DNA from: SAR202 cluster bacterium bin90
Lineage (GTDB): Bacteria > Chloroflexota > Dehalococcoidia > Lucifugimonadales > JADFKI01
DNA length: 64,000 nt
NCBI GenBank assembly: GCA_002238855.1
Contig: MPND01000004.1
Span: 1-64,000 of the forward strand
Direction: 5' to 3'
Position numbers and translations under genes: made by a program. Positions 40,964 to 49,049 of the stretch are shown here, in pieces; the stretch's first letter is position 1; each line of letters begins with the position of its first letter. The notes beneath the pieces are model-generated. The model was not told where the DNA came from, made no database searches, and saw only the letters and a program-made list of their open reading frames with translations.

Positions 40964-43501
40964 GTGTTAAAGGAACGTAATTCAAACGGTTCTGAGGGGG
41001 GATATTCGTCTCAATCGGCGCGTGAAGCCGATCTGAGGCAGGCGCTCGTGGCGCACGGTGTTGCCGAAGAGCGCCTCAACGAGGTGCTGGCACAACTGAA
41101 TGTCATGGTCGCCGAGCCACCGCACGACTCGGAAATCGCTAACGGCTCGACGAACGGCAACGGCACATCGTCGGCAAGCGCGATCCTATCGGAGAACGCG
41201 CGCATCATACTGGCGCAGCGCTACCTGATGAAGAGCGACGATGGCGAGCCTGTCGAAGACCCCGACGGGCTGTTCCACCGCGTCTCGAACGCCGTGGCAC
41301 AGGGCGAAAAGCCGGAAGTGCGGCAGATATGGGCGGGGCGTTTCTACGACCTGATGACGTCGCTCAAGTTTCTGCCGAACTCGCCCACGCTGGTCAACGC
41401 GGGCACCGGTGGCAGGGGCTGCCTGTCCGCCTGCTTCGTCGTATCGCCCGAAGACAACATGAACTCCATCATGCAGGTGGCGAGCGACGCCGCAATGATA
41501 GAGAAGTGGGGCGGCGGCATAGGCTTCGGCTTCTCGCGTCTGCGTCCCAGACGCGACCGTATCGCCACGACGCACGGCGAGGCGTGCGGGCCCATTGCCG
41601 TGATGAAACTATACTCGTCAGTGGGTGCAACCCTGACACAGGGCGCGTTCCGTCTCGGCGCGCACATGGGGCAGTTGAACATCACCCACCCGGATGTGCA
41701 GGAGTTCATACACTGCAAAGACAACGACGACACGCTGCAGAACTTCAATATCTCGGTGCAGATCACCGACGACTTCATGCGCGCCGTGGACAACGACGAG
41801 GATTGGACCTTCTACAACCCGCGCGACACCGGCGGCGGTCCCGTGGACGAGGCTGCCGGCACGGTTCGGGCGCGAGACCTGTGGCGCGAAATCTGCGAAT
41901 CCGCATGGAAGACGGGAGACCCGGGAGTGGTCTTCATGGACCGCGTGTGGGACACGCAACCCAACCCGCAGATGGGCGACATCCAGACAAGCAACCCCTG
42001 TGGTGAAGAGTTCCTCGAGAACTACGGCAACTGCTGCCTGGGTTCCATCAACCTCGACAAGCATGTGGGCGTTCAAGGCTTCGACTATGAAAGTCTCGGC
42101 GACACGGTGCGGACGGCGGTGCGCTTCCTCGACGATGTAATCGAGGTGAACCAGTTCCCGATGCAGAAGCTGCGCGATGTGAATCTCGCCACGCGCCGCA
42201 TAGGACTGGGCGTAATGGGCTGGGCCGATGCCCTCATCCGCATGGGCATTCCCTACGACTCGCCGCGCGCATTGGAGCTTACCGAGGAAGTGGCAGGTTT
42301 CATATACAGCACCGCGTGGGACGAGTCGGCGCACCTCGCATCCGAGCGTGGGCCGTTCCCCGAGTTCGAAGGCTCTGCACTCAAGACGCGCGGCATGCCG
42401 CCGGTGCGCAATTCCAGTGTAATCACAATCGCGCCGACAGGCACGATAAGCCGCCTTGCAGACTGCTCTTCCGGAATCGAGCCGCACTTCGCGAACGCAT
42501 GGTGGTCGAATGTGCTGTGGAAGGGCACCGATGGTACGGGCGAGGCAGGCGAGCGTCTGCTGGACGCCCCCAAGTCGGTCTGGGAGGCGCTGCGCGAGCG
42601 GCTTGCCGATGAAGAGCAGGTGCGCGCCGTTCTTGAGCAACTCGCTGAAGACCCCGACGACACCGAGCGCATTTTCACCGAAAACGGCATAGACCCGGCA
42701 CACTTCCGCACTTCCATGCTCATCAGCCCTGAGGCGCATGTACGGATGCAGGCAGCGTGGCAGAAGTATGTCACCAACTCCGTGTCCAAGACCATCAACC
42801 TGCCCAACAGCGCGACGGTCGAGGATGTGGAAAACGCATACAGGCTGGCGTGGGAGACAGACTGCAAGGCCGTTACGGTCTATCGGGACGGCTCCAAGTC
42901 GATGCAGGTGCTGGAGACGGGCAAGGACACTGCAGAGGAAGAGCTGAACAAGGACAAGAACGGGTTCCTGGTTCCCCGGGAACGTCCCGCCTCTGTGCTC
43001 GGCATAACGGAGCGCGTGCGCACGGGACATGGAACGATGTATGTAACCGTGAACTTCGATGACGACAATAAGCCCTTCGAGTTATTCACAGCAATCGGCA
43101 AGGCAGGCGGCAGCGAACCCGCGCACCTTGAGGGACTGTCGCGCCTGGTGTCGCTATGCCTGCGCTCTGGAGTTGACCCGAACGCGATAATATACCATCT
43201 GAGCGGCATCACATCCGAGCCGGTATGGGACAGCGGAGTGCTGATACGCTCTGCTGAGGACGGCGTGGCACACGTGCTCAGGCGCCATCTCAACGGGCCG
43301 CACAATCCCGGCATGTCAAGCGCGAATAGTGACGGCGCGGCTCAGTTGGGCCTGTTCACGACACCGAAGTTCTCAGAATCTAGCTTGGACTACATTCCGG
43401 GCGTGCCGCTCAGCGGAGGCTGCCCCAAGTGCCAGGGGCGCGTCATACATCAGGAAGGCTGCATCCGCTGCCTCGAATGCGGCTACACCAAGTGCGAGTA
43501 G
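40964..43501 (+). CDS. nrdJ: Class II (B12-dependent) ribonucleotide reductase
   Basis: 845 residues. An N-terminal helical extension precedes the barrel. Radical-enzyme landmarks are NSPTLVNAGTGGRGCLSACFV (Cys153, Cys157) and SNPCGEEFLENYGNCCLGS, where Cys346 carries the thiyl radical and Glu348 is the proton shuttle. The C-terminal Cys-rich end GGCPKCQ..CIRCLECGYTKCE is the redox tail. It reduces NTPs or NDPs using adenosylcobalamin, so it works with or without oxygen. Start is GTG with AAGGAAG upstream. No NrdR box or cobalamin riboswitch is obvious in the 213-bp gap upstream; a short hairpin (GAAGAG/CTCTTC) is. Confidence 0.95.
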   Translation: MLKERNSNGSEGGYSSQSAREADLRQALVAHGVAEERLNEVLAQLNVMVAEPPHDSEIANGSTNGNGTSSASAILSENARIILAQRYLMKSDDGEPVEDPDGLFHRVSNAVAQGEKPEVRQIWAGRFYDLMTSLKFLPNSPTLVNAGTGGRGCLSACFVVSPEDNMNSIMQVASDAAMIEKWGGGIGFGFSRLRPRRDRIATTHGEACGPIAVMKLYSSVGATLTQGAFRLGAHMGQLNITHPDVQEFIHCKDNDDTLQNFNISVQITDDFMRAVDNDEDWTFYNPRDTGGGPVDEAAGTVRARDLWREICESAWKTGDPGVVFMDRVWDTQPNPQMGDIQTSNPCGEEFLENYGNCCLGSINLDKHVGVQGFDYESLGDTVRTAVRFLDDVIEVNQFPMQKLRDVNLATRRIGLGVMGWADALIRMGIPYDSPRALELTEEVAGFIYSTAWDESAHLASERGPFPEFEGSALKTRGMPPVRNSSVITIAPTGTISRLADCSSGIEPHFANAWWSNVLWKGTDGTGEAGERLLDAPKSVWEALRERLADEEQVRAVLEQLAEDPDDTERIFTENGIDPAHFRTSMLISPEAHVRMQAAWQKYVTNSVSKTINLPNSATVEDVENAYRLAWETDCKAVTVYRDGSKSMQVLETGKDTAEEELNKDKNGFLVPRERPASVLGITERVRTGHGTMYVTVNFDDDNKPFELFTAIGKAGGSEPAHLEGLSRLVSLCLRSGVDPNAIIYHLSGITSEPVWDSGVLIRSAEDGVAHVLRRHLNGPHNPGMSSANSDGAAQLGLFTTPKFSESSLDYIPGVPLSGGCPKCQGRVIHQEGCIRCLECGYTKCE

Positions 43502-43532
43502 CGCAGTGAGTTAAGCAATAGACAGGACAAAG

Positions 43533-43568
43533 AGAGGGGCAGGATTGAATGCCTGCCCCTCTTTGTTT
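43533..43568 (+). terminator. Intrinsic terminator after nrdJ
   Basis: Perfect 11-bp stem AGAGGGGCAGG (43533-43543) and CCTGCCCCTCT (43552-43562), then TTGTTT. The following 150 bp up to the next gene hold nothing that I recognise. Confidence 0.8.
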
Positions 43569-43715
43569 CGCATTGTTAATATGAGATTCATGCGCTGGTC
43601 GTCAGTTTCGAAGCCTTCGATAGACTTCTCTCCATAGACCTCTTAGCGTAGCCCTTGTGTACGCTAAGCCGGGTGAACCACCTTGCCTCTGCGTCATGAA
43701 TGGAAGTTATTCCTT

Positions 43716-43898
43716 CTACTCTGACAGAATATCAGCAAGCTCTTCCTCTAGTGCCTCTCCCCTGACGAGTAGGTCGGGACCGCGTTCAATCTCCGCAAGC
43801 CTTTTGCTAGCGGTGGCAATGTCTAATTCGTCCTCAATGGACTGTTGGTGCTGGTTTGGCACATCCACAGAATCTGAGGACTTACTCTGAGTTGACAT
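43716..43898 (-). CDS. Small acidic protein, possibly an orphan antitoxin
   Basis: 60 residues from the ATG at 43898 (weak GGATGG site). The sequence QQSIEDELDIATASKRLAEIERGPDLLVRGEALEEELADILSE is helical and has the IERGP..L..G..L pattern seen in small RelB/Phd-like antitoxins. No toxin gene lies beside it. Recognition is by resemblance only. Confidence 0.5.
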   Translation of the reverse strand: MSTQSKSSDSVDVPNQHQQSIEDELDIATASKRLAEIERGPDLLVRGEALEEELADILSE

Positions 43899-44107
43899 GT
43901 TCTGCCATCCTAATGCAACTGCGATGATATACACAGGTCGTCTGGGATCGGGTCTGAACTCATGCTACTAGCATACCTCTTGACCTGCAATCTATCCACA
44001 CCACGCAAGGTCGAAGCACCTTCGCCCAGTTGTTGCAATCGTGTCGGCCGTAGTCGCTACTCCTTGGCGTACTCCTCCGCACATCTCCTCACCTCCAACC
44101 GATAGGG

Positions 44108-44176
44108 TATAATGAATATCGTAAAAGTTTAGTCAAACAGATATGTACAGGATGAAAATTTTGCGGATCCTGTTCA
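44108..44176 (+). promoter_or_regulatory. pdxA-like gene promoter and 5' hairpin
   Basis: A perfect TATAAT at 44108-44113 without a clear -35. The leader contains TGTACAGGAT (44144-44153) and ATCCTGTTCA (44167-44176), a near-perfect inverted repeat of the CAGGAT family just before the gene. The rest of the 306-bp gap upstream (43899-44107) shows no further feature. Confidence 0.45.
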
Positions 44177-44204
44177 TACATTTGAGATTCAAAGAGGTAC
44201 TGAT

Positions 44205-45209
44205 ATGAGCGAACGACCACTGCTTGCGATCACGATGGGCGATGCGGCGGGCATCGGCGCTGAGGTAACCGCGAAGGCGCTCCAGGACGAGTGGGTGTAT
44301 GAGAAGACGCGCCCCTTCGTGGTAGGCAGCGCCGCTGCAATGAACGCGGCCCTCGAACTGATTGGCGCGTCCGGCACGGCGAAGATCGCGCACTCGGTTG
44401 ACGATGTCGTGGGCGAGCACGGAAACATCGATGTGCTGGATCTCGAAAACCTCGACTACTCGGAGATCGAGTACGGCAAGATGTCTTCGGTTGCGGGAAA
44501 GGCGTCGGTAGAGTGGATTCTCAGGGCCGGCGAACTTGCAAGCAGCGGCGCCGTTCAGGCGATAGCAACTGCCCCCATTAACAAGGAGGCGTGCAGTCTC
44601 GCTGGCTATTCCGACATCGGGCATATGGAGATATTCCAGAGCCAGACCGGTGCGAAGGAAGTGGCGACGATGCTCACAGCGAACACGCTGCGAGTGGTGC
44701 ATCTGACGACCCATCGCTCACTTCGCATCGCCTGCGACTATGTAACTAAGGAAAACGTGCTGGCGAAACTGCGCCTCACTGACGAGTGCTTCAAGAGATG
44801 GGGCTTCCCGGAGCCGCGCATCGGAGTAGCAGCACTGAACCCACACTCCAGCGACGGCGGCCTGCTCGGCGACGAAGAAGCTCTGCAGATTACACCCGCT
44901 GTGGAGGCGGCGCGCGCCGAGGGCATTGACGCCACAGGACCCGTGCCTGCCGACAGCGTGTTCCCGCAGGCGATCGACGGCAAGTATGACGCCGTGCTCG
45001 CCATGTACCACGACCAGGGGCACATCCCCATCAAGGTCCACGACTTCGCCAAGAGCATTAGCGTGAACCTAGGCCTGCCGTTCATACGCACATCCGTTGA
45101 CCATGGCACCGCGTTCGACATCGCGGGCAAGGGCATCGCGGACGCGGAGAGCATGCTGGAGTCCATTCGCGTTGCCGTGTCGCTCGCAAGCGATAGCAAG
45201 CTGCCATAG
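44205..45209 (+). CDS. PdxA family dehydrogenase, PdxA2-like
   Basis: 334 residues. Family blocks are ITMGDAAGIGAE, IATAPINKEA, YSDIGHMEIF, NPHSSDGGLLGDEE, YHDQGHIPIKV and TSVDHGTAFDIAGKGIA. The His residues of these blocks bind the metal. Canonical PdxA reads GDPAGIGPE and YHDQGLP; the DAAGIGAE and YHDQGHIPIK forms point to the PdxA2 branch, which oxidises D-threonate/erythronate 4-phosphate in acid-sugar catabolism. Vitamin B6 synthesis is the alternative. No denD/dtnK-type kinase genes are adjacent. Confidence 0.85.
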   Translation: MSERPLLAITMGDAAGIGAEVTAKALQDEWVYEKTRPFVVGSAAAMNAALELIGASGTAKIAHSVDDVVGEHGNIDVLDLENLDYSEIEYGKMSSVAGKASVEWILRAGELASSGAVQAIATAPINKEACSLAGYSDIGHMEIFQSQTGAKEVATMLTANTLRVVHLTTHRSLRIACDYVTKENVLAKLRLTDECFKRWGFPEPRIGVAALNPHSSDGGLLGDEEALQITPAVEAARAEGIDATGPVPADSVFPQAIDGKYDAVLAMYHDQGHIPIKVHDFAKSISVNLGLPFIRTSVDHGTAFDIAGKGIADAESMLESIRVAVSLASDSKLP

Positions 45210-45229
45210 CAGGCCCGAAAGAGAATGAT

Positions 45230-46033
45230 ATGAGACTAGCGTTTATCGGTGGCGGGGTGATGGCGGAGGCGATAATTGGAGGGGTGCTTGCGTCACATCT
45301 GACACCGCCGGAAGATGTCAGCGTTGGCGAACCCGTGAACGAGCGGCGTGAACAGCTCGCGAAGACGCACGGGCTGCAGGCATTTGCCGACAACGGGTAT
45401 GCCATCAGAGGCGCAGATCTCGTGATCCTCGCCGTTAAGCCTCAATCGTTGCCTGAAGTGATGCCCGGCTTGAGCGAAAGTCTGAGTCCACAGCAGACGG
45501 TCGCCTCGATTGTGGCCGGTGCTACCATTGATACGCTGGTGAATGGGCTGCAGCAAGACTCAGTCGTGCGCATCATGCCCAATACGCCGGCGCAGATTGG
45601 CGCGGGTATGAGCGTTTGGACGGCGACAGCCGCGGTTCCCGGCGCGATGCGCCAAATCGTAGGACAGATTCTGCAGACCCTCGGCGATGAGGTTTATGTG
45701 CCCGACGAGAAGCTGATCGACATGTCCACTGCACTCAGCGCGAGCGGACCGGCGTATGTGTTCCTTTTCATAGAGGCGCTCATTGACGCGGGAGTCTATC
45801 TGGGGATGGCGCGAGACATGGCGCGCAGGCTTGCATTGCAGACAGTCCTGGGCAGCACCCAGCTCGTGCAGGAATCCGGGATGCATCCTGCGGAACTAAA
45901 GGACATGGTCACTTCGCCGGGCGGCACTACAATAGCAGCGCTGCGGGCTATGGAAAGCGAAGGATTCCGTGCTGCCGTGCTGGACGGCGTTATCGCTGCT
46001 TACAACAAGTCGGTAGAGTTGGGGAAGAAGTAA
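45230..46033 (+). CDS. proC: Pyrroline-5-carboxylate reductase
   Basis: 267 residues. FIGGGVMAEAIIGG is the NADPH-binding glycine motif, with ILAVKPQ, VRIMPNTPAQIGAG and ALSASGPAYVFLFIEAL, the latter forming the substrate pocket, and ELKDMVTSPGGTTIAALRAME. It catalyses the last step of proline synthesis. Its stop overlaps the yggT start in TAATG, so the two are coupled. Confidence 0.93.
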   Translation: MRLAFIGGGVMAEAIIGGVLASHLTPPEDVSVGEPVNERREQLAKTHGLQAFADNGYAIRGADLVILAVKPQSLPEVMPGLSESLSPQQTVASIVAGATIDTLVNGLQQDSVVRIMPNTPAQIGAGMSVWTATAAVPGAMRQIVGQILQTLGDEVYVPDEKLIDMSTALSASGPAYVFLFIEALIDAGVYLGMARDMARRLALQTVLGSTQLVQESGMHPAELKDMVTSPGGTTIAALRAMESEGFRAAVLDGVIAAYNKSVELGKK

Positions 46034-46287
46034 TGACGCAGTATCTGGGTACGTTCATAAATATACTGTTCTACGTGCTTTGGGCGGCGATACTGGGGCG
46101 CGTTATTCTTTCGTGGATTAACCTGTCGCCGCAGAATCCCATTGTCGTGCTGATCTTTGGAATAACCGAGCCTATCCTCGCGCCAATCCGCCGCGTGCTG
46201 CCGTCTATGGGGATGCTTGACCTGTCGCCGATGATAGCTCTTATTGTGCTGATGGTCATTCAACGCATACTGCTCAGCCTGATCTAG
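46033..46287 (+). CDS. yggT: YggT family membrane protein
   Basis: 84 residues with two hydrophobic helices (FINILFYVLWAAILGRVILSW and PMIALIVLMVIQRILLSLI) and the NPIVVLIFGITEPILAPIRRVLP signature between them. YggT proteins often follow proC, as here. Role unclear, linked to cell-division or secretion membranes in some bacteria. Confidence 0.9.
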   Translation: MTQYLGTFINILFYVLWAAILGRVILSWINLSPQNPIVVLIFGITEPILAPIRRVLPSMGMLDLSPMIALIVLMVIQRILLSLI

Positions 46288-46324
46288 CTCTTTTGCTTCT
46301 GCTGAAATTTTCCTCTACTCAGCC

Positions 46325-46528
46325 TTAACCGCCGAACAGATTGCTTGCCCAAATTGACACGATTGCTGCACCGCCGATGCCAAGAATCAGGTAGAACAGG
46401 CGATCAAGCCTAGCTTCAATCCGGTCGAGCCTTTCATTCGTTTGCTGCTGGTGACCTTCGAGCCTGCCAATGGACCGCCAGACCTCAACTGCGTCAATCT
46501 GCTGCCCGTGCTGCGTTTCAGTCGTCAT
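46325..46528 (-). CDS. Small coiled-coil/single-helix membrane protein (XhlA-like)
   Basis: 67 residues. A heptad segment (VWRSIGRLEGHQQQTNERLDRIEARLDRLF) is followed by one membrane helix (YLILGIGGAAIVSIWASNLF). This is the layout of phage hemolysin XhlA-type and similar small proteins. No lysis genes are nearby; the assignment is by layout only. Confidence 0.6.
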   Translation of the reverse strand: MTTETQHGQQIDAVEVWRSIGRLEGHQQQTNERLDRIEARLDRLFYLILGIGGAAIVSIWASNLFGG

Positions 46529-46580
46529 ACCGTCTCACTTTGCAAAACTTTGGTAGTTCGATTATACACAATCATCTTAA

Positions 46581-46862
46581 TCATGTGTATAGTCTGCGAA
46601 GTGACTCCTTTGACGATATTCCGTCGATGCTGATGCGCTTCACTCGTGACCTGTGGCCACGCACAATCTGAATGCTGCGCTTCGGAACGCCAAGCCGTTT
46701 CGCCAGCAGCGCCACCACCGCGTCGTTCGCCTTGCCCGATTCCGGGGCTGCCGTAACGCGCACGGTAATCTTCATGTCCGAGGGCTTCACATCCGGGCGG
46801 TCGCCGTCAATCTCAACGGCGTTGCGGCTTGCGCGGGGCTGCACCCGGATGTCGAGTTCCAC
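46581..46862 (-). CDS. DUF167 (YggU) family protein
   Basis: 93 residues: LDIRVQPRASRNAV, VRVTAAPESGKANDAVVALLAKRLGVPKRSIQIVRGHRSRVKRISIDG. The PESGKANxA and G.RSR.K motifs are diagnostic. Function unknown, conserved widely. It ends a minus-strand block with the two SDR genes; only seven bases separate it from the degenerate SDR. Confidence 0.92.
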   Translation of the reverse strand: MELDIRVQPRASRNAVEIDGDRPDVKPSDMKITVRVTAAPESGKANDAVVALLAKRLGVPKRSIQIVRGHRSRVKRISIDGISSKESLRRLYT

Positions 46863-46869
46863 AACGATG

Positions 46870-47628
46870 CTACGCGTGCGCCAGCGCGCCGCCGTCTATG
46901 AAGATCGTCTGTCCCGTGACGAAGTCGCAGGCGTCCGATGCCAGATAGACCAGCAATCCGCACAGATCGGTCGGGTGGCCCTTACGGCGAGAAGGCAGGT
47001 AGCGCACAAGCAGTTCTCGCTGTGATTCTTCGGTGGGCTCCTCGGTCGTTATCCAGCCGGCGCCGATGCCGTTGACGCGAATGCCGCGCCGGGACCATTC
47101 GAGTGCAAGCGCTGTCGTCATCTGATGCACCGCGCCCGCTGCCGCACACGCGGCTACTGAGTTCCACAGGCCGCGCACCGCAAGCCCTGAGCCGATGTTC
47201 ACGATGTGTCCGCTCTCCTGCGCCAGCATTCGCTTGCCGGCCGCCTGGCTGCAGAGGTACATGGATTTCACATTGAAGTCCATCAGCGTCTGCCACTCGG
47301 ACTCGAGTACATCCTCGAAGGGCTTGCCGAACTCCGCGCATGCGTTGTTGACGAGTATGTCGATCTTGCCGAACTCGTCTACTACCCGCTGCGTCATAGC
47401 TTCCACATCGTCGGCATTCATAATATCGGTGTTGATGTTGATAGCACGGCGTCCCTGTTCCTCCACCGCCTTGGCAGCGTCCGCGGCGTCCGAGCGCACC
47501 GAGCCTGCGATTGCGACATCCGCGCCCGCCTCAGCAAGCGCAGCAGCAAGGAATGGCGTCCAGCCTCGCCTGTCCGCTGTGATGATTGCGGACTTGCCGC
47601 TCAGGTTCCATTCTTCCGGTATGGGCAT
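46870..47628 (-). CDS. Catalytically dead SDR-fold protein (Tyr and Lys replaced by Ala)
   Basis: 252 residues from ATG 47628 (AAGGAGA in front); an in-frame start 33 bases earlier is rejected. The SDR fold is clear: ILVNNACAEFGK, NIGSGLAVRG, ..AVHQMTTALALEWSRRGIRVNGIGAGW, TIFIDGGA. But the cofactor loop reads TADRRGWT instead of TGxxxGxG, and the active site keeps Ser147 while the YxxxK pair at 160 and 164 is Ala and Ala. The 13-residue Ser-to-Tyr spacing shows the alignment is right. The reading frame is intact, so this is a pseudo-enzyme rather than a decayed gene. Its neighbour upstream is an intact SDR. Confidence 0.88.
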   Translation of the reverse strand: MPIPEEWNLSGKSAIITADRRGWTPFLAAALAEAGADVAIAGSVRSDAADAAKAVEEQGRRAININTDIMNADDVEAMTQRVVDEFGKIDILVNNACAEFGKPFEDVLESEWQTLMDFNVKSMYLCSQAAGKRMLAQESGHIVNIGSGLAVRGLWNSVAACAAAGAVHQMTTALALEWSRRGIRVNGIGAGWITTEEPTEESQRELLVRYLPSRRKGHPTDLCGLLVYLASDACDFVTGQTIFIDGGALAHA

Positions 47629-47731
47629 TTCTTTCTCCTTAGAGTCGTCAGTTAACAGCATTCAGATGCCAGAGGCATTTTCTACGCTCAGAAAGACTCT
47701 CGCCTGTGAGCGCGCCAATGATGACTGTTAA

Positions 47732-48535
47732 CTAAACTTCAAGCGGGATTTCGGGGGCATAGCCGGTCGGAGCGTACCCGCCCGCCAGACCGCCTCCGTC
47801 TATGGCAAACATCTCACCGTTCATGTAGTCGGAAGCGTCCGAGGCCAGGTACACGGCGAGCGGTCCCATCTCGTGGGGCATGCCGACGCGTCCCATCGGA
47901 ATAAAGCCACCTCGCGGTAGCGTGTCGTTCGATTCAGCAGTGCCCTCGGTCGGGATGAATCCCGGCACGATGCAAGTGCAGGTGATACCGTAGCGGCTCA
48001 TGCTCGTGGTGATGGTGCGCGTGAGTTGCACGATACCGCCCTTGCCGCAGGTGTACATATAGTTGTCGCGCCCGCCGCGGAATCCGAAGCCGGACGACAC
48101 ATTCACAATCTTGCCGCCGCCGCGCTCGATCATGTGCTTCGCGACTGCGCGAGAGCAGTAGAATGCGCCAGTCAGGTTCGTGTCGATGCCGATGCGCCAG
48201 TCCTCATCTGAGATGTCCCAGATGGGAATGGAACCCTGCCCGCGCACGATGCCAGCGTTGTTGAACAGCACATCGACCTTGCCGAACTCGTCGATAGCGC
48301 GCTCGATGAGGCGGTTGACTTGCCCGGAATCGGTAACATCGGTCGACACGGCGATGGCGCGCCTGCCCTGTTCGCGCACGGCCTCGGCGGTCTCCTCGAT
48401 TGGCCCCATGCGGCGAGACGCAATCACCATGTCCGCGCCCGCCTTTGCCATCGCAACGGACATTTCGCGTCCTAACCCAGTGCCGCCGCCGGTTATGACG
48501 ACCGTCTTGCCGTCAAGACTTAGTTTTTCAAGCAA
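47732..48535 (-). CDS. Short-chain dehydrogenase/reductase (SDR), catalytically intact
   Basis: 267 residues: GGGTGLG cofactor motif, FNNAGIV, NVSSGFGF (Ser), YTCGK (Tyr, Lys), VPGFIPTEG and FAIDGGGLAGG. A basic region ASRR after strand 2 suggests NADP(H). The last ~20 residues (APTGYAPEIPLEV) extend past the usual C-terminus. It is 103 bp upstream of the dead SDR on the same strand, and the two could form a heteromer. Confidence 0.9.
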   Translation of the reverse strand: MLEKLSLDGKTVVITGGGTGLGREMSVAMAKAGADMVIASRRMGPIEETAEAVREQGRRAIAVSTDVTDSGQVNRLIERAIDEFGKVDVLFNNAGIVRGQGSIPIWDISDEDWRIGIDTNLTGAFYCSRAVAKHMIERGGGKIVNVSSGFGFRGGRDNYMYTCGKGGIVQLTRTITTSMSRYGITCTCIVPGFIPTEGTAESNDTLPRGGFIPMGRVGMPHEMGPLAVYLASDASDYMNGEMFAIDGGGLAGGYAPTGYAPEIPLEV

Positions 48536-48572
48536 TTTTCGTCCTCCTAGAATAGGGAAAAGTGGAGTTCTC

Positions 48573-49049
48573 TTATGAATTCAGGTAGTCGTTGAGGAAG
48601 GTATCTCGGTAGATGACTTCAACATCTTGGCGAGCTTCAAAGGCGTCATACAAGCCTTCATCGGTGGTAATCAGCAGGTCTGCGTTTGCCGCAAAGTAGG
48701 TTTGGATCAGATAGATATCCTCTTCGGGCGCGGCAGCGATAGCGTTTTGGGGGATTTCGGTGGCTTCAATGAATTCAGGTTGCAATACTAAGCATTTGTC
48801 TAGTGTCCAAATCAAACTCTGTATGAGGATACTCAACGATTCTACGCCAATGTCGTTGTGAGTCATTAGGTCATAGGACTTTTCTATCCACGGGCTGCCC
48901 CACAGAACGGCAAACTTATCCTCGCTTTGTGCGAGCTGCCTGAGAAAATGCTCGGTTTCTCGTTGTGCGGATTGACCGTTCTCGCCTGTAGCATCATGAA
49001 ACAGCCACTCATTTATCACCAGCATCTTCGCAGGAGGATGAGCCAACAC
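48573..49049 (-). CDS. PIN-like protein partnered with an AAA ATPase
   Basis: 158 residues from the GTG at 49049, which abuts the ATPase stop; the ATG at 49025 (150 residues) is an equally possible start. It resembles a diverged PIN nuclease: LVINEWLFHDATGENG at the N-terminus, APEEDIYLIQTYFAANADLLITTDEGLYDAF near the end, where the acidic residues EED and TTDE fall where PIN metal ligands do. A classical first-strand Asp is not certain (INEW). No exact family is recognised. The zero-base junction with the ATPase gene indicates one transcript and coupled translation. Confidence 0.7.
   Translation of the reverse strand: MLAHPPAKMLVINEWLFHDATGENGQSAQRETEHFLRQLAQSEDKFAVLWGSPWIEKSYDLMTHNDIGVESLSILIQSLIWTLDKCLVLQPEFIEATEIPQNAIAAAPEEDIYLIQTYFAANADLLITTDEGLYDAFEARQDVEVIYRDTFLNDYLNS

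Noticed and set aside
41618-43030. Minus-strand open frame of 470 codons
   Set aside because: It is antisense to nrdJ, which has all class II landmarks. Its composition is typical of a shadow frame.
46870-47661. Sequencing error as the explanation for the dead SDR
   Set aside because: The losses are codon substitutions in frame at four separate places, with normal length and flanking motifs, so one error cannot explain them.
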